From CAJBVG01 sp943371235 (lineage in GTDB: Bacteria > Bacteroidota > Bacteroidia > Sphingobacteriales > Sphingobacteriaceae), in the NCBI GenBank assembly GCA_943371235.1, contig CALRTZ010000023.1:1-46263 (forward strand): a DNA stretch of 46,263 nt, read 5' to 3'. The position numbers and the translations under genes are program-made. Shown here one piece after another: positions 15,860-25,600 of the stretch. Position 1 is the first letter of the stretch. Each line of letters starts with the position of its first letter. The notes below the pieces were generated by a model. The model did no database searches. It was not told where the DNA came from and saw only the letters and a list, made by a program, of their open reading frames with translations.

Positions 15860-16924
15860 CTATTCTCCTCGATCTCTCGACAACTTATGGATTTTCAAAG
15901 GGTTGGAGTTCAAATCCTCAAATTCAGTCCTTTTACGTATAATATCGATGGCTTTGTATATCGCTTCTCTTAACGACGATTCGTTCGCAATGTTCTTTCC
16001 AGCAATGTCGTAACCGGTTCCATGCGCCGGGGAAGTTCTTACAAAAGGTAATCCTGCTGTAAAGTTCACTCCTTGGTCGTATGAAAGGCTTTTAAAAGGA
16101 ATTAATCCTTGGTCGTGGTACATGGCTAGAACGGCATCAAATTGTTTATATTGATGGTTACCAAAGAAGCCATCGGCCGAATACGGCCCAAAAGTGATAA
16201 TTCCTTTATGGTTTGCTTTTTCTAAGGCAGGAATAATTGTTTTTTCTTCTTCGTGTCCAATTGCACCTGAGTCACCTGCGTGTGGATTTAGCCCTAGAAC
16301 AGCAATTTTAGGTTTTCTGATGCCAAAATCTTGCTTCAAAGAAGTATTTAATACTTCAAGCTTGTGTATAATTTTTTCTTGTGTAATGGCATGTGCAACG
16401 TCTTTTAATGCTAAATGGCCAGTTACGAAACCAATTTTTAGGTAATCGTTCACCATTAACATCATCGATTCTTTGGCTTCTGTTAATGATTGTAAGTATT
16501 CTGTATGGCCAGGGAATTCGAAACCTGCTTGTTTTACATTGTGTTTATTGATAGGCAATGTTACCAATGCATCAATTTTACCTTCTTTTAAGTCTTTCGC
16601 TGCTTTTTCGAGCGCTAGGTATGAATATTTACCTGCGATTTCTGTTGAAACACCCACTTCTACCTTCACATCCTCTTGCCAACAATTTATTAAATTGGCT
16701 CTTTTTTCATTCGCTTGATGAGCTTCGTTGATAATATTGAAGCTAAAATCTGCAATCCCTAACATTTTTCTGTGGAAGGAAGTAACCCTCGAAGAGCCAT
16801 AAACAATAAGAGTGCAAAGCTCTGATAGGCGAGTATCCACTACTGCTTTGAGGAGCACCTCCGTGCCTATCCCGTTAATATCACCTAAACTTATACCGAT
16901 TTTTATTTTATCTTGATCCGACAT
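15860..16924 (-). CDS. pdxA: 4-hydroxythreonine-4-phosphate dehydrogenase
   Basis: 354 residues. The N-terminal IGISLGDINGIGTEV, the metal-ligand histidines H170 (VTGHLALKDV), H215 (GLNPHAGDSG) and H270 (AMYHDQGLIPFK), and RTSPAHGTGYDIAGKN near the C-terminus are all intact. It catalyses an NAD-dependent step of pyridoxal 5-phosphate synthesis. It is divergent from rsmA across a 66-bp gap. A separate -7 box for the following DUF177 operon suggests pdxA is its own unit. Confidence 0.97.
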   Translation of the reverse strand: MSDQDKIKIGISLGDINGIGTEVLLKAVVDTRLSELCTLIVYGSSRVTSFHRKMLGIADFSFNIINEAHQANEKRANLINCWQEDVKVEVGVSTEIAGKYSYLALEKAAKDLKEGKIDALVTLPINKHNVKQAGFEFPGHTEYLQSLTEAKESMMLMVNDYLKIGFVTGHLALKDVAHAITQEKIIHKLEVLNTSLKQDFGIRKPKIAVLGLNPHAGDSGAIGHEEEKTIIPALEKANHKGIITFGPYSADGFFGNHQYKQFDAVLAMYHDQGLIPFKSLSYDQGVNFTAGLPFVRTSPAHGTGYDIAGKNIANESSLREAIYKAIDIIRKRTEFEDLNSNPLKIHKLSRDRGE

Positions 16925-16990
16925 GTTGTAATTCTATTTTCCAATATCGTCGCAAATTAACTAAAATTGTCAGTAATATTTAAAGATAGA

Positions 16991-17770
16991 ATGCAAGTAC
17001 GCGCAAAGAAACATTTAGGGCAACATTTCCTAACCGATAAAAACATTGCTGAGAAGATAGTCGCAGGACTTGCTCCCAGTGATCAATTAAAAAATGTAAT
17101 TGAAGTAGGGCCTGGGATGGGAATTTTAACCGACTTTTTAATTTTAGATGTGGGAATTAATTTAAAGGTAGTTGACATCGATAAAGAATCGGTAGCATTT
17201 TTAGAAAAGAAATATCCAAATCTTAGTGGTAAAATTATATCTGGAGATTTCTTGAAACTCCCATTAAACACATTGTTTGAAGAGGGTCAGCAAATTAGTA
17301 TCATTGGAAATTTCCCTTATAATATTTCTTCACAAATATTATTTCATGCAATCGATTATGTAGAAGTAGTAGATGAAATTGTAGGGATGTTTCAGAAAGA
17401 AGTAGCTGAACGCATTGCCTCAGAGCCAGGTTCGAAAGAATATGGAATTTTAAGCGTGCTAATTCAAGCTTATTATAAAGTTGACTACATGTTTACGGTT
17501 GCACCGGGTGTATTTAACCCACCACCTAAAGTAAAATCGGGAGTAATAAAGGCAGTTAGGCGAACCGACGATGTGTTTAAGGGAGTAGACAAAAAAGTAT
17601 TTAAGAGTATTGTGAAAATGGGATTTAATCAACGTAGAAAAACATTGAGAAATGCACTACGCCCGATGCTAAGACCAGAGATAATGAACGAACCTGTTTT
17701 TGATTTAAGAGCAGAACGCTTGAGTGTGGATGATTTTGTAGAATTAACTAAATTAATTTCTAATAAATGA
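16991..17770 (+). CDS. rsmA: 16S rRNA dimethyladenosine transferase
   Basis: 259 residues from ATG 16991, the family-typical start MQVRAKKHLGQHFLTD. A TTG 24 bp further up is in frame but adds non-conserved residues. The SAM-binding motif EVGPGMG (38-44), the acidic VDIDKE and the catalytic NFPYNIS (107-113) are present, with FNPPPKVKSGVI and FNQRRKTLRNAL further on. It dimethylates two adenines near the 3' end of 16S rRNA. The stop overlaps the next start as ATGA. Confidence 0.97.
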   Translation: MQVRAKKHLGQHFLTDKNIAEKIVAGLAPSDQLKNVIEVGPGMGILTDFLILDVGINLKVVDIDKESVAFLEKKYPNLSGKIISGDFLKLPLNTLFEEGQQISIIGNFPYNISSQILFHAIDYVEVVDEIVGMFQKEVAERIASEPGSKEYGILSVLIQAYYKVDYMFTVAPGVFNPPPKVKSGVIKAVRRTDDVFKGVDKKVFKSIVKMGFNQRRKTLRNALRPMLRPEIMNEPVFDLRAERLSVDDFVELTKLISNK

Positions 17771-18702
17771 AAATTTTAGCGGTAGACGATGTGCATAAAA
17801 TCTTCCATGAAAAAATGGAAGCCGCTGGGCATGTTGTAACAGATAAATTAGCCTTATCTAAAAAAGAATTAATTGCCGAAATCCCTTTGTATGATGTACT
17901 CTTGGTGCGTTCTAAATTTTACATTGACAAAGAAATTATGGATGTGATGCCTAGTGATTTTGTAATTGCAAGAGCTGGTGCAGGAATGGATAATATCGAC
18001 GAAGAATATGCAAGAACAAAAAACATCAAACTTATAAATGCACCGGAAGGAAATAGAGATGCCGTTGCAGAACATGCAATAGGATTACTATTAAATTTAG
18101 TTAGAAATATAAATAAATCTGATAGGGAAATAAGAGATAAAATTTGGTTGAGAGAAGAGAACCGAGGTTTCGAATTAAAAGGAAAAACAATTGGAATCAT
18201 TGGGTACGGAAATACAGGGAAAAGTTTAGCAAAAAAACTATCGGGTTTTGAGATGAATGTGATAGCCCACGATAAGTATTTGTCTAATTTTTCGGACGCC
18301 TATGTTACAGAAGTGTCTATAAATACTATAAAAGAACAATCGGAAATCATTAGTTTACACATTCCTCTTTCGTCAGAAACAAGTCACATGATTAATCGTC
18401 ACTTTTTTGATACACTATCAAAAAAGCCTATTTTAATAAACACCTCTAGGGGAAAAGTCATCAAAACGTCAGATTTGATACAAGCGTTAAAAGTTGGCAA
18501 AGTATTGGGGGCCTGCTTAGATGTTCTCGAAGACGAAAGGATTAATTCTTTAGAAACAGATGATAATGAGTGGTATAAAGAGTTAGTTAGCGCAAATAAT
18601 GTGATTTTGAGCAGTCATATAGCCGGATGGACCTATGAATCGTATGAAAAGATTTCGGAGGTCTTAGTTCAAAAATTGCTTACAGGCACATTAAACGCAT
18701 AA
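17767..18702 (+). CDS. serA: D-3-phosphoglycerate dehydrogenase-like 2-hydroxyacid dehydrogenase
   Basis: 311 residues, the short form without a C-terminal ACT domain. Nucleotide-binding GYGNTG at 146-151. Catalytic R228 (INTSRGKV), E255 (LEDER) and H284 (SSHIAGW) are all present. The substrate-domain motif RAGAGMDNID (69-78) and the NAPEGNRDAVAEHAIGL block fit phosphoglycerate dehydrogenases best. It would open the serine pathway by oxidising 3-phosphoglycerate with NAD. It is coupled to rsmA by a 4-bp overlap. Another D-2-hydroxyacid substrate cannot be excluded from sequence alone. Confidence 0.85.
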   Translation: MKILAVDDVHKIFHEKMEAAGHVVTDKLALSKKELIAEIPLYDVLLVRSKFYIDKEIMDVMPSDFVIARAGAGMDNIDEEYARTKNIKLINAPEGNRDAVAEHAIGLLLNLVRNINKSDREIRDKIWLREENRGFELKGKTIGIIGYGNTGKSLAKKLSGFEMNVIAHDKYLSNFSDAYVTEVSINTIKEQSEIISLHIPLSSETSHMINRHFFDTLSKKPILINTSRGKVIKTSDLIQALKVGKVLGACLDVLEDERINSLETDDNEWYKELVSANNVILSSHIAGWTYESYEKISEVLVQKLLTGTLNA

Positions 18703-18777
18703 GTTGCTGAAAACGAAAATTATATAGAAATCGTATTTCGAATATTTAATGAAAGTGTAACATTTATCTTACTTTTA

Positions 18778-18810
18778 TTTGGAATTAACGTTTTTTAACA
18801 ATTATCTTTA
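18778..18810 (+). promoter_or_regulatory. Candidate promoter of the TonB receptor operon
   Basis: TTTG at 18778-18781 and TATCTTTA at 18803-18810 (7 of 8 matches to TAnnTTTG), separated by 21 bp. They lie about 40 bp before the receptor ATG in the 145-bp gap after the serA-like gene. The region is AT-rich, so chance matches are likely. Confidence 0.3.
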
Positions 18811-18847
18811 TGATTAATAAAAATTTAAAAACCCTTAGATCAATATT

Positions 18848-21800
18848 ATGATGAGAAAGTTCTACGCATTCTTACTCTTGTTATCTATTGCCTACAGCGG
18901 TTCTTTGTTTGCACAGAGTGGTGCAGGAGAATTGCGAGGTAAAGTACAAGACGCAAAGACAAAGGAAGGGATCCCGTTCGCAGCAGTTATTGTTGAGCAA
19001 TCTGGTTCACAAGTAGCCGCACAGCAAACGGATTTTGATGGTAATTTTGTCATCAAGCCTATTCCCCCAGGCAAGTACGATGTACGTGTAAAAATTATTG
19101 GTTACAACGATCGTTTAATCAATGGTTTGATTATTACATCAAACAAGCAAACCTATCAAAACTTTGATATGTCAGCTAGTGTAAAAAACATTGCAGAGGT
19201 AACAGTTTCCGATTATGCTAAACCATTAATCGAAATTGATAATACTGTTGCAGGAGGAAGTTTAAACGCTGCTGAGATTGTGAAGTTACCTACTCGTAAC
19301 ATCAACTCATTAGTATCTACCACTGCCGGTGTATACCAAGCAGATGAAGGTGCAGCATTGAGTGTGAAAGGTTCTCGTACAGATGCCAACGATTATTACA
19401 TTGATGGTGTGAAAGTAAGAGGAGTAACCAACTTACCTCAAGGTGCTATTGAACAAATTACAGTTATTACAGGTGGTGTACCCGCACAATACGGTGATGC
19501 TACAGGTGGTATCGTAACTATTACTACAAAAGGACCTTCGAAAAAATTTAACGGTGGATTTGAAGCAGTAACTTCTGAGTTCTTAGATGGTTATGGTTAT
19601 AACTTAGTGAGTGGAAACGTAAGTGGTCCTTTGTTGATGAAAGATAAAGGCACAGATAATCCTACTCCACTAATTGGATATTTTGCCTCAATCGAGTTAG
19701 AATCTCGTAGAGACCAAGATCCATCATACGTTGGAGCATATAAAGGAAAAGATAGTTATGTAGACAACATTCGTGCAAACCCTACTCAATTATCTACCAT
19801 TGCTAGTCCAATTCAAAACAGAAGTGGAATTGTAAGAATTCCAACTGCGTTTTATGCACGTGCTTCTGATTTAGAAAAACAAACAGCACAAGACGATAAC
19901 GAGAACAGAAATATAAACTTCAGTACTCGATTCGATTTTCAACCTAGTTTAAATAACACTTTTGCATTTGGTTTGAGTGGAACTTCACAACGCCAAAGAG
20001 AATATAACAGAAACAATATGTTATTTAACTCAGATAATAATGCATTATTTACTCGATATAACTTCAGAGTTTTTGGTCGATATACCCAGAAATTTAATCA
20101 ATCTGGGGATGATTCTAAATCATTGTTAAAAAATGCTTACTATACTATACAAGCAGACTTTTCACGCGAAAACACTGTTCGGCAAGATATCAATCATAGA
20201 GATAGATTTTTTGAATACGGTCACTTAGGTAATTTTACAACCGACAGAAGATTCTTCCGAGGACTTTCTGATGCGAATGGAGACAATAAGTTAGATACCT
20301 TAATGGGATCAGACGGTAAAACTTATACAGTTTCAAACTTAGCCTTTGCAAGTACTGGTGGTAAGGTAGACTCTGGAATGACATTTACGGCAGGATCGTT
20401 AAATCCATTTATTGCTCAGTACAACACAAATCTTATTAATTACATGAACGATCAAGAGGCCTTAGCTGCTACTGATTTGTTCACATATACTAACGTTTCT
20501 AGCTTTACAGCTTTAACCGGTATTGCTAACGGTCGTGGTCCACAACAAATTTATGGAGGTTTATTCAACGTTCCGGGTACAATTACAAACGTATACGATG
20601 TAAACAATAGAGATCAGTACAGAATTACAGCAATGGCATCGGCCGATTTAAAAGGTCATGCTATTCAAATTGGTATTGAGTACGAGCAAAGAATTGAAAG
20701 CAGATTTAGAATGGGCCCAGCTGGTTTGTGGACGATTATGCGTCAACAACAAAATTCTTACTTGAGAGCTGATCAATCTGCTATTGATTTTAATAACATG
20801 ACATTAGATGTAACTAATCCAAATGTTACCTTAATTAATGATAATACTTTTGCATTAGGAACTCAAAATAGTTACAACGCTTCAACAACATTATTTGCCC
20901 AAAACATTCGTACTAAATTAGGATTAAATCCTGGTGATTTTGTTGACATTGATGCATATGATCCTAGCACATTTAGCTTAGATATGTTCAGTGCAACTAA
21001 CTTAGTAGACTTATTAAATCCTAGTGGTTTACCGTATACTTACAATGGTTACTCTTTTGATGGTAAGAAATCAAATGACAACGTAACTATGGAGGATTTC
21101 TTAAATCCAGCAAATGTTAATACAAGACCAATTGGAGCGTTTCGTCCGATATATACTGCTGGTTACATACAAGATAAATTTACTTTTAAAGACATTGTAT
21201 TTAACTTAGGTGTACGTGTGGATCGTTTTGATGCGAACCAACAAGTATTAAAAGATAAATATTCATTGTACGAAACACGTACAGCTGGAGAATTAGCTAC
21301 ACGTCCGTCAAATATTCCATCAGACGCAACGGTATATGTTGATGATCCAACTTCGGCAAGTAACATTAGAGGTTACCGTTCTGGTGATGTGTTTTACGAT
21401 GCAGATGGAAACATTGTTCAGGATTTCAATGAAATCAGAAGTTTATCAACTGGTCGTCCAACACCTTGGTTAGCTAGCTCAGCATTAGACTCTTTAAACA
21501 ATCCAGTATTAACTACAGGTGCATTTAAGGATTACGAACCACAAACTCAAATCATGCCACGTATTGCGTTTTCGTTCCCGATATCGGATGTTGCAAGTTT
21601 CTTTGCAAACTATGACGTGTTAACTCAACGCCCACGTTCAGCTGTATTTTCAAACCCTCTTACTTATTACTTGCAATCATTAGGTCGTCAAGGACAAATA
21701 ATTGTTAGCCCAGATTTGAAACCTGAGAAAACAATTAACTACCAGTTTGGATTCAAGCAAAAATTAGGAAATTCATCTGCAATTACCTTAACTGCATTTT

Positions 21801-22630
21801 ACAAGGAGTTAAAAGACAATTTCCAACAAGTTCAAATTCAAACAGCGTATCCAACTTCATATTTAACTTATGAAAATAGAGACTTTGGAACTATTAAAGG
21901 ATTTACCTTGCAGTATGATTTAAGAAGAACTAACAATATACAAGTAAACGCAGCCTATACCTTGCAGTTTGCAAACGGTACAGGTTCTGATATTAACTCT
22001 GCTCAAAACTTAATTTCTACTGGAGAGTCTGAGCCGATTCGTATTGCATTGCCTTTGGATTATGACCAAAGACATACGATCGTAACAACTATCGACTACC
22101 GTTACGGTTCGGGAACATCTTATACTGGTCCGGCGAACTTGCAAAAAGTATTGGAGAACGTTGGTATTAACGTTATCTTCAGAGCAGGTTCTGGTACACC
22201 GTACTCAAGAATTTCACAAAATATTGTTCAAAATATTTTAGCAGCTGATGATACTCGTTTCAGAAGATTAATTGGAGAAATTAACGGATCTCGTTTGCCT
22301 TGGCAATACAATATTGATTTACGTATGGATAAAGACATTACGTTAACATCTAAAAATGCTGAAGGTAAGGGTAGAAATACCACCTTAAACGTTTATTTGT
22401 TAGTACAAAATGTTTTCAATACTGAGCGTGTTGCAAGTGTTTATCCTGCTACAGGTTTACCAGATGATGACGGTTTCCTATCTTCTACTCAATCTATAGA
22501 TTTCTTAAACGGAATTGGAACAGCTGGGGATATTGATTCATACATCGACTTATATAAAATTAGAGTAAATGATCCTAACAACTTCCGTTTACCACGAGTA
22601 ATAAGATTAGGTGCTATTTATAACTTCTAA
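18848..22630 (+). CDS. TonB-dependent receptor with carboxypeptidase-regulatory domain
   Basis: 1260 residues. Signal peptide about 1-23 (ending LFAQ). A carboxypeptidase-regulatory-like beta-sandwich follows at about 26-110 (GELRGKVQDAKTKEGIPFAAVIV, DGNFVIKPIPPGKYDVRV). The plug lies at about 120-245 (VSTTAGVYQADEGAALSVKGSR, YIDGVKV, VITGGVPAQYGDATGGIVTITTKGP), then a long barrel ending LPRVIRLGAIYNF. It is a SusC-like outer-membrane protein in layout, but no SusD gene follows. Instead the stop codon overlaps by one base (TAATG) a gene for a 1241-residue secreted protein, then a PorV/PorQ-like gene. The start could be either of two adjacent ATGs. The cargo is unknown. Confidence 0.92.
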   Translation: MMRKFYAFLLLLSIAYSGSLFAQSGAGELRGKVQDAKTKEGIPFAAVIVEQSGSQVAAQQTDFDGNFVIKPIPPGKYDVRVKIIGYNDRLINGLIITSNKQTYQNFDMSASVKNIAEVTVSDYAKPLIEIDNTVAGGSLNAAEIVKLPTRNINSLVSTTAGVYQADEGAALSVKGSRTDANDYYIDGVKVRGVTNLPQGAIEQITVITGGVPAQYGDATGGIVTITTKGPSKKFNGGFEAVTSEFLDGYGYNLVSGNVSGPLLMKDKGTDNPTPLIGYFASIELESRRDQDPSYVGAYKGKDSYVDNIRANPTQLSTIASPIQNRSGIVRIPTAFYARASDLEKQTAQDDNENRNINFSTRFDFQPSLNNTFAFGLSGTSQRQREYNRNNMLFNSDNNALFTRYNFRVFGRYTQKFNQSGDDSKSLLKNAYYTIQADFSRENTVRQDINHRDRFFEYGHLGNFTTDRRFFRGLSDANGDNKLDTLMGSDGKTYTVSNLAFASTGGKVDSGMTFTAGSLNPFIAQYNTNLINYMNDQEALAATDLFTYTNVSSFTALTGIANGRGPQQIYGGLFNVPGTITNVYDVNNRDQYRITAMASADLKGHAIQIGIEYEQRIESRFRMGPAGLWTIMRQQQNSYLRADQSAIDFNNMTLDVTNPNVTLINDNTFALGTQNSYNASTTLFAQNIRTKLGLNPGDFVDIDAYDPSTFSLDMFSATNLVDLLNPSGLPYTYNGYSFDGKKSNDNVTMEDFLNPANVNTRPIGAFRPIYTAGYIQDKFTFKDIVFNLGVRVDRFDANQQVLKDKYSLYETRTAGELATRPSNIPSDATVYVDDPTSASNIRGYRSGDVFYDADGNIVQDFNEIRSLSTGRPTPWLASSALDSLNNPVLTTGAFKDYEPQTQIMPRIAFSFPISDVASFFANYDVLTQRPRSAVFSNPLTYYLQSLGRQGQIIVSPDLKPEKTINYQFGFKQKLGNSSAITLTAFYKELKDNFQQVQIQTAYPTSYLTYENRDFGTIKGFTLQYDLRRTNNIQVNAAYTLQFANGTGSDINSAQNLISTGESEPIRIALPLDYDQRHTIVTTIDYRYGSGTSYTGPANLQKVLENVGINVIFRAGSGTPYSRISQNIVQNILAADDTRFRRLIGEINGSRLPWQYNIDLRMDKDITLTSKNAEGKGRNTTLNVYLLVQNVFNTERVASVYPATGLPDDDGFLSSTQSIDFLNGIGTAGDIDSYIDLYKIRVNDPNNFRLPRVIRLGAIYNF

Positions 22631-25600
22631 TGGAAAGGAAAAAGAAAATGAGAAAATATATAAATAAAGTTTTATTAGTAGCTACAATCGGTACGATTGT
22701 GATGCTGCTTAGCTCAGGATCTTCGTTTGCTAGGTATTATACTGGCAAATTAGGGCCAAAGCCAAACTCTACTGTTATGAAAGTAGCAGCAGGTTGCGAT
22801 CCGCCGAGCTCACAAATAGATTTAGCGATAAACAACGTTAGAACAAAATTATTTAACGGTGGCGATATGTGGTGGGATTTATTTGGTACACGAAATGCTG
22901 CTTATGAAATACCAAAAGTAGATCCAGGTCAAAGAAGCGTACATGCATCTTTTGCATCGGCTTTATGGTTTGGTGGGGTGGATGACGGTGGTCAGTTAAA
23001 AACTGCTGGACAAACATACCGTCAAAGAGGATTAGACTTTTGGCCAGGTCCATTAGATACATCTACATCTGAAATTGACAAAGACGATTGTACTTTTTGG
23101 GATCAACAATACAGTGTTCTAGAAAAAGATATTATTCATTTTAAAGGAGGGGCAGAAGCTACTGCTTCAATTTTAAATTGGCCAGGAAACGGTGATGCGA
23201 GTAGAGGGGAAACTCAATATTTAGCGCCTTTCCATGATGCAGATTTAGATGGTTTTTACTCACCTGCAAATGGTGATTACCCAACCTTAGATCCTAAAGT
23301 ACTTGGTGCACGCCCAGATCAAATGATTTGGTGGGTATACAATGATAAAGGGAATACGCACACTGCATATCCAGGTGGTGAGCCAATTGGACTTGAGATT
23401 CAATGTACAGCTTTTGCATTTTCAACTTCAAATGAAATTAACAACATGACTTTCTACAAGTATCGTGTTGCAAACAGAGCATCTTCTCCTTTATACGATA
23501 CTTATTTCGGAGTATTTACCGACTCAGATTTGGGTGGGGCAGACGATGATTATGTTGGATGTAACATGGCTGAGGTAGATCCTGACGGAGCTGGCCCATT
23601 AGCGCCAAAAAGAAGAAGTTTCGCTTACACATACAATGCGGATGCAGTAGATGAAGACGGTGCATCTCCAGGTTATGGAACCACGCCGCCAATTTTTGGT
23701 ATCGACTATTTTAGAGGTCCAAAAAATGAGAACGGCGTTGAATTACCAATGTCAACATTTATATTATTTACAAACCAAGGCCAAGCGGGTATTGATTCTG
23801 ACCCAAGAGATGCTATTGAATTATACAGATATTTAAGAGGATTTTGGGCAGATGGTCAGCCGTTGTATTATGGTACACCTTCTGGTAGAGGTGGTTCAGA
23901 TGTGTGTAATTATGCATTCCCTGGACTTACAGATCCAGACGGAAGAGCAAATTGGTCTGAAACTCAATCACCTGGTGATAGAAGGATGGTTCAATCCTCT
24001 GGTCCGTTTGTTTTACAACCGGGAGCTGTAAATGAAGTAATTCTTGGAGCAGTGTGGGCTAAAGCAAGTTCTGGTGATCAATTCGCATCTATTGCTGCAG
24101 GTATTATTGCAGATGATAAAGCACAAATTTTATTTGACAACGACTTTAAACTAGCAAATGGTCCTGATCCAGTTACTACTACCCTAGTTCCAGGTGACAA
24201 GACTATTACTATTACATTAGAGAACACTGATAAGACTGAGAAATACAACCAGAATGAATTAGATAACGAAGATCTTAGTATTTACAATTATAAATTCCAA
24301 GGATATAGAATTTATCAATTAAAGAACGGTACGGTATCTGCTTCTCAATTAGGTGATATCAACAATGCAATTGAAATTGCACAAGTTGACATTCAAGATG
24401 GTGTATCAACCATTATTAATAAATCTTTCAACCCATTAGTTCAAAATACACAAGCTGAAATTATGGTTGAAGGGGAGAATAAAGGTGTTAGACATGTCTT
24501 TGAAGTTACAAATGATGCGTTTTCTACTTCTTTTGATTCAAGACTAGTAAATGGAAAGGCATATTACTTTTTAGTGATTCCATATTCACACTCAGCTACT
24601 GCGGTATCTACTAAATATTTACCAAGTAGAACCTCTACAACTGTTGTAAGTGTAATAGTTGGAAAGCAGGTAATTAATGGATTAATTAACGGAGATTACG
24701 AGAGAACAGTTGCATTAACTAAAAATGATGGAGCTGGTAACGGCGGTCAAAATTTAGAGATAACTCCAGAATCTGAAGCGGCAATTGTTGCAAACACCTC
24801 AGGCGTGCCTGTTAGCTATACATCTGGAAATGGTCCTGTATATTTAAAAGTATTTGATCCATTGAAAATTCAGAAGCGTAATTATGCAATTAAGTTCACT
24901 CCTGATATGAAATCGTATCAATTAAGAGACGCTGATACAGACTCTTTATTAATGATTTCTGATACTACATATGATCCAACAAATACTTTAACTCCAAACG
25001 AGCAAATTGCCGAAGAGAGAGTTTTTAGAACTTTGCCAAATGGAACTAGAGTTTTACAATCTAGAACTTCTTTAGGATTTTACATTGTAGTTGATAATAC
25101 AAAAGGGAAACCAGGACAATCTAGTGCTATTGAATTAGAAAACAATTGCTTCTTAGGTGCTTCTTTAGAATTTAAAGACCCAACAAAACCTTGGTATAGT
25201 GGATTTAGTGGAAAAACACCATTTTCTGGTACTGTATTAGGTTGGTTAAACAGCGCAGATCCTGCTAACGATCCTAACGATGCTTATGGTGACGTGTTGG
25301 GTTCTACTTGGGCACCCTATAAATTACTAAGATCAATTAGTAGTGAAAATGGAAGAGCTACTCCATTATTAGACCCAGCGTCTAAAAATGCAAATAATTC
25401 AAAATTTGATTCGTTAGGTAGTTATGATATAGTATTTACAAGCGATCAAACAAAATGGTCTGATTGTGTGGTTTTAGAAGCCGGTTTAGGTACTGGAACT
25501 GAAGCAAACACAGAAGGGGCACAAAAACGATTGAATTTACGTAAAGCGGATATCGGTTTTGGTGTAGGTAGAGCTAAATTCCCAGGTTATGCAATCAACT

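Noticed and set aside
15895..15925. tRNA T-loop-like GTTCAAATCC
   Set aside because: It lies inside the pdxA coding sequence and no cloverleaf can be drawn around it.
16967..16990. Upstream TTG start for rsmA
   Set aside because: It adds eight residues not typical of the family. ATG 16991 gives the conserved MQVRAKKHLGQHFL start.
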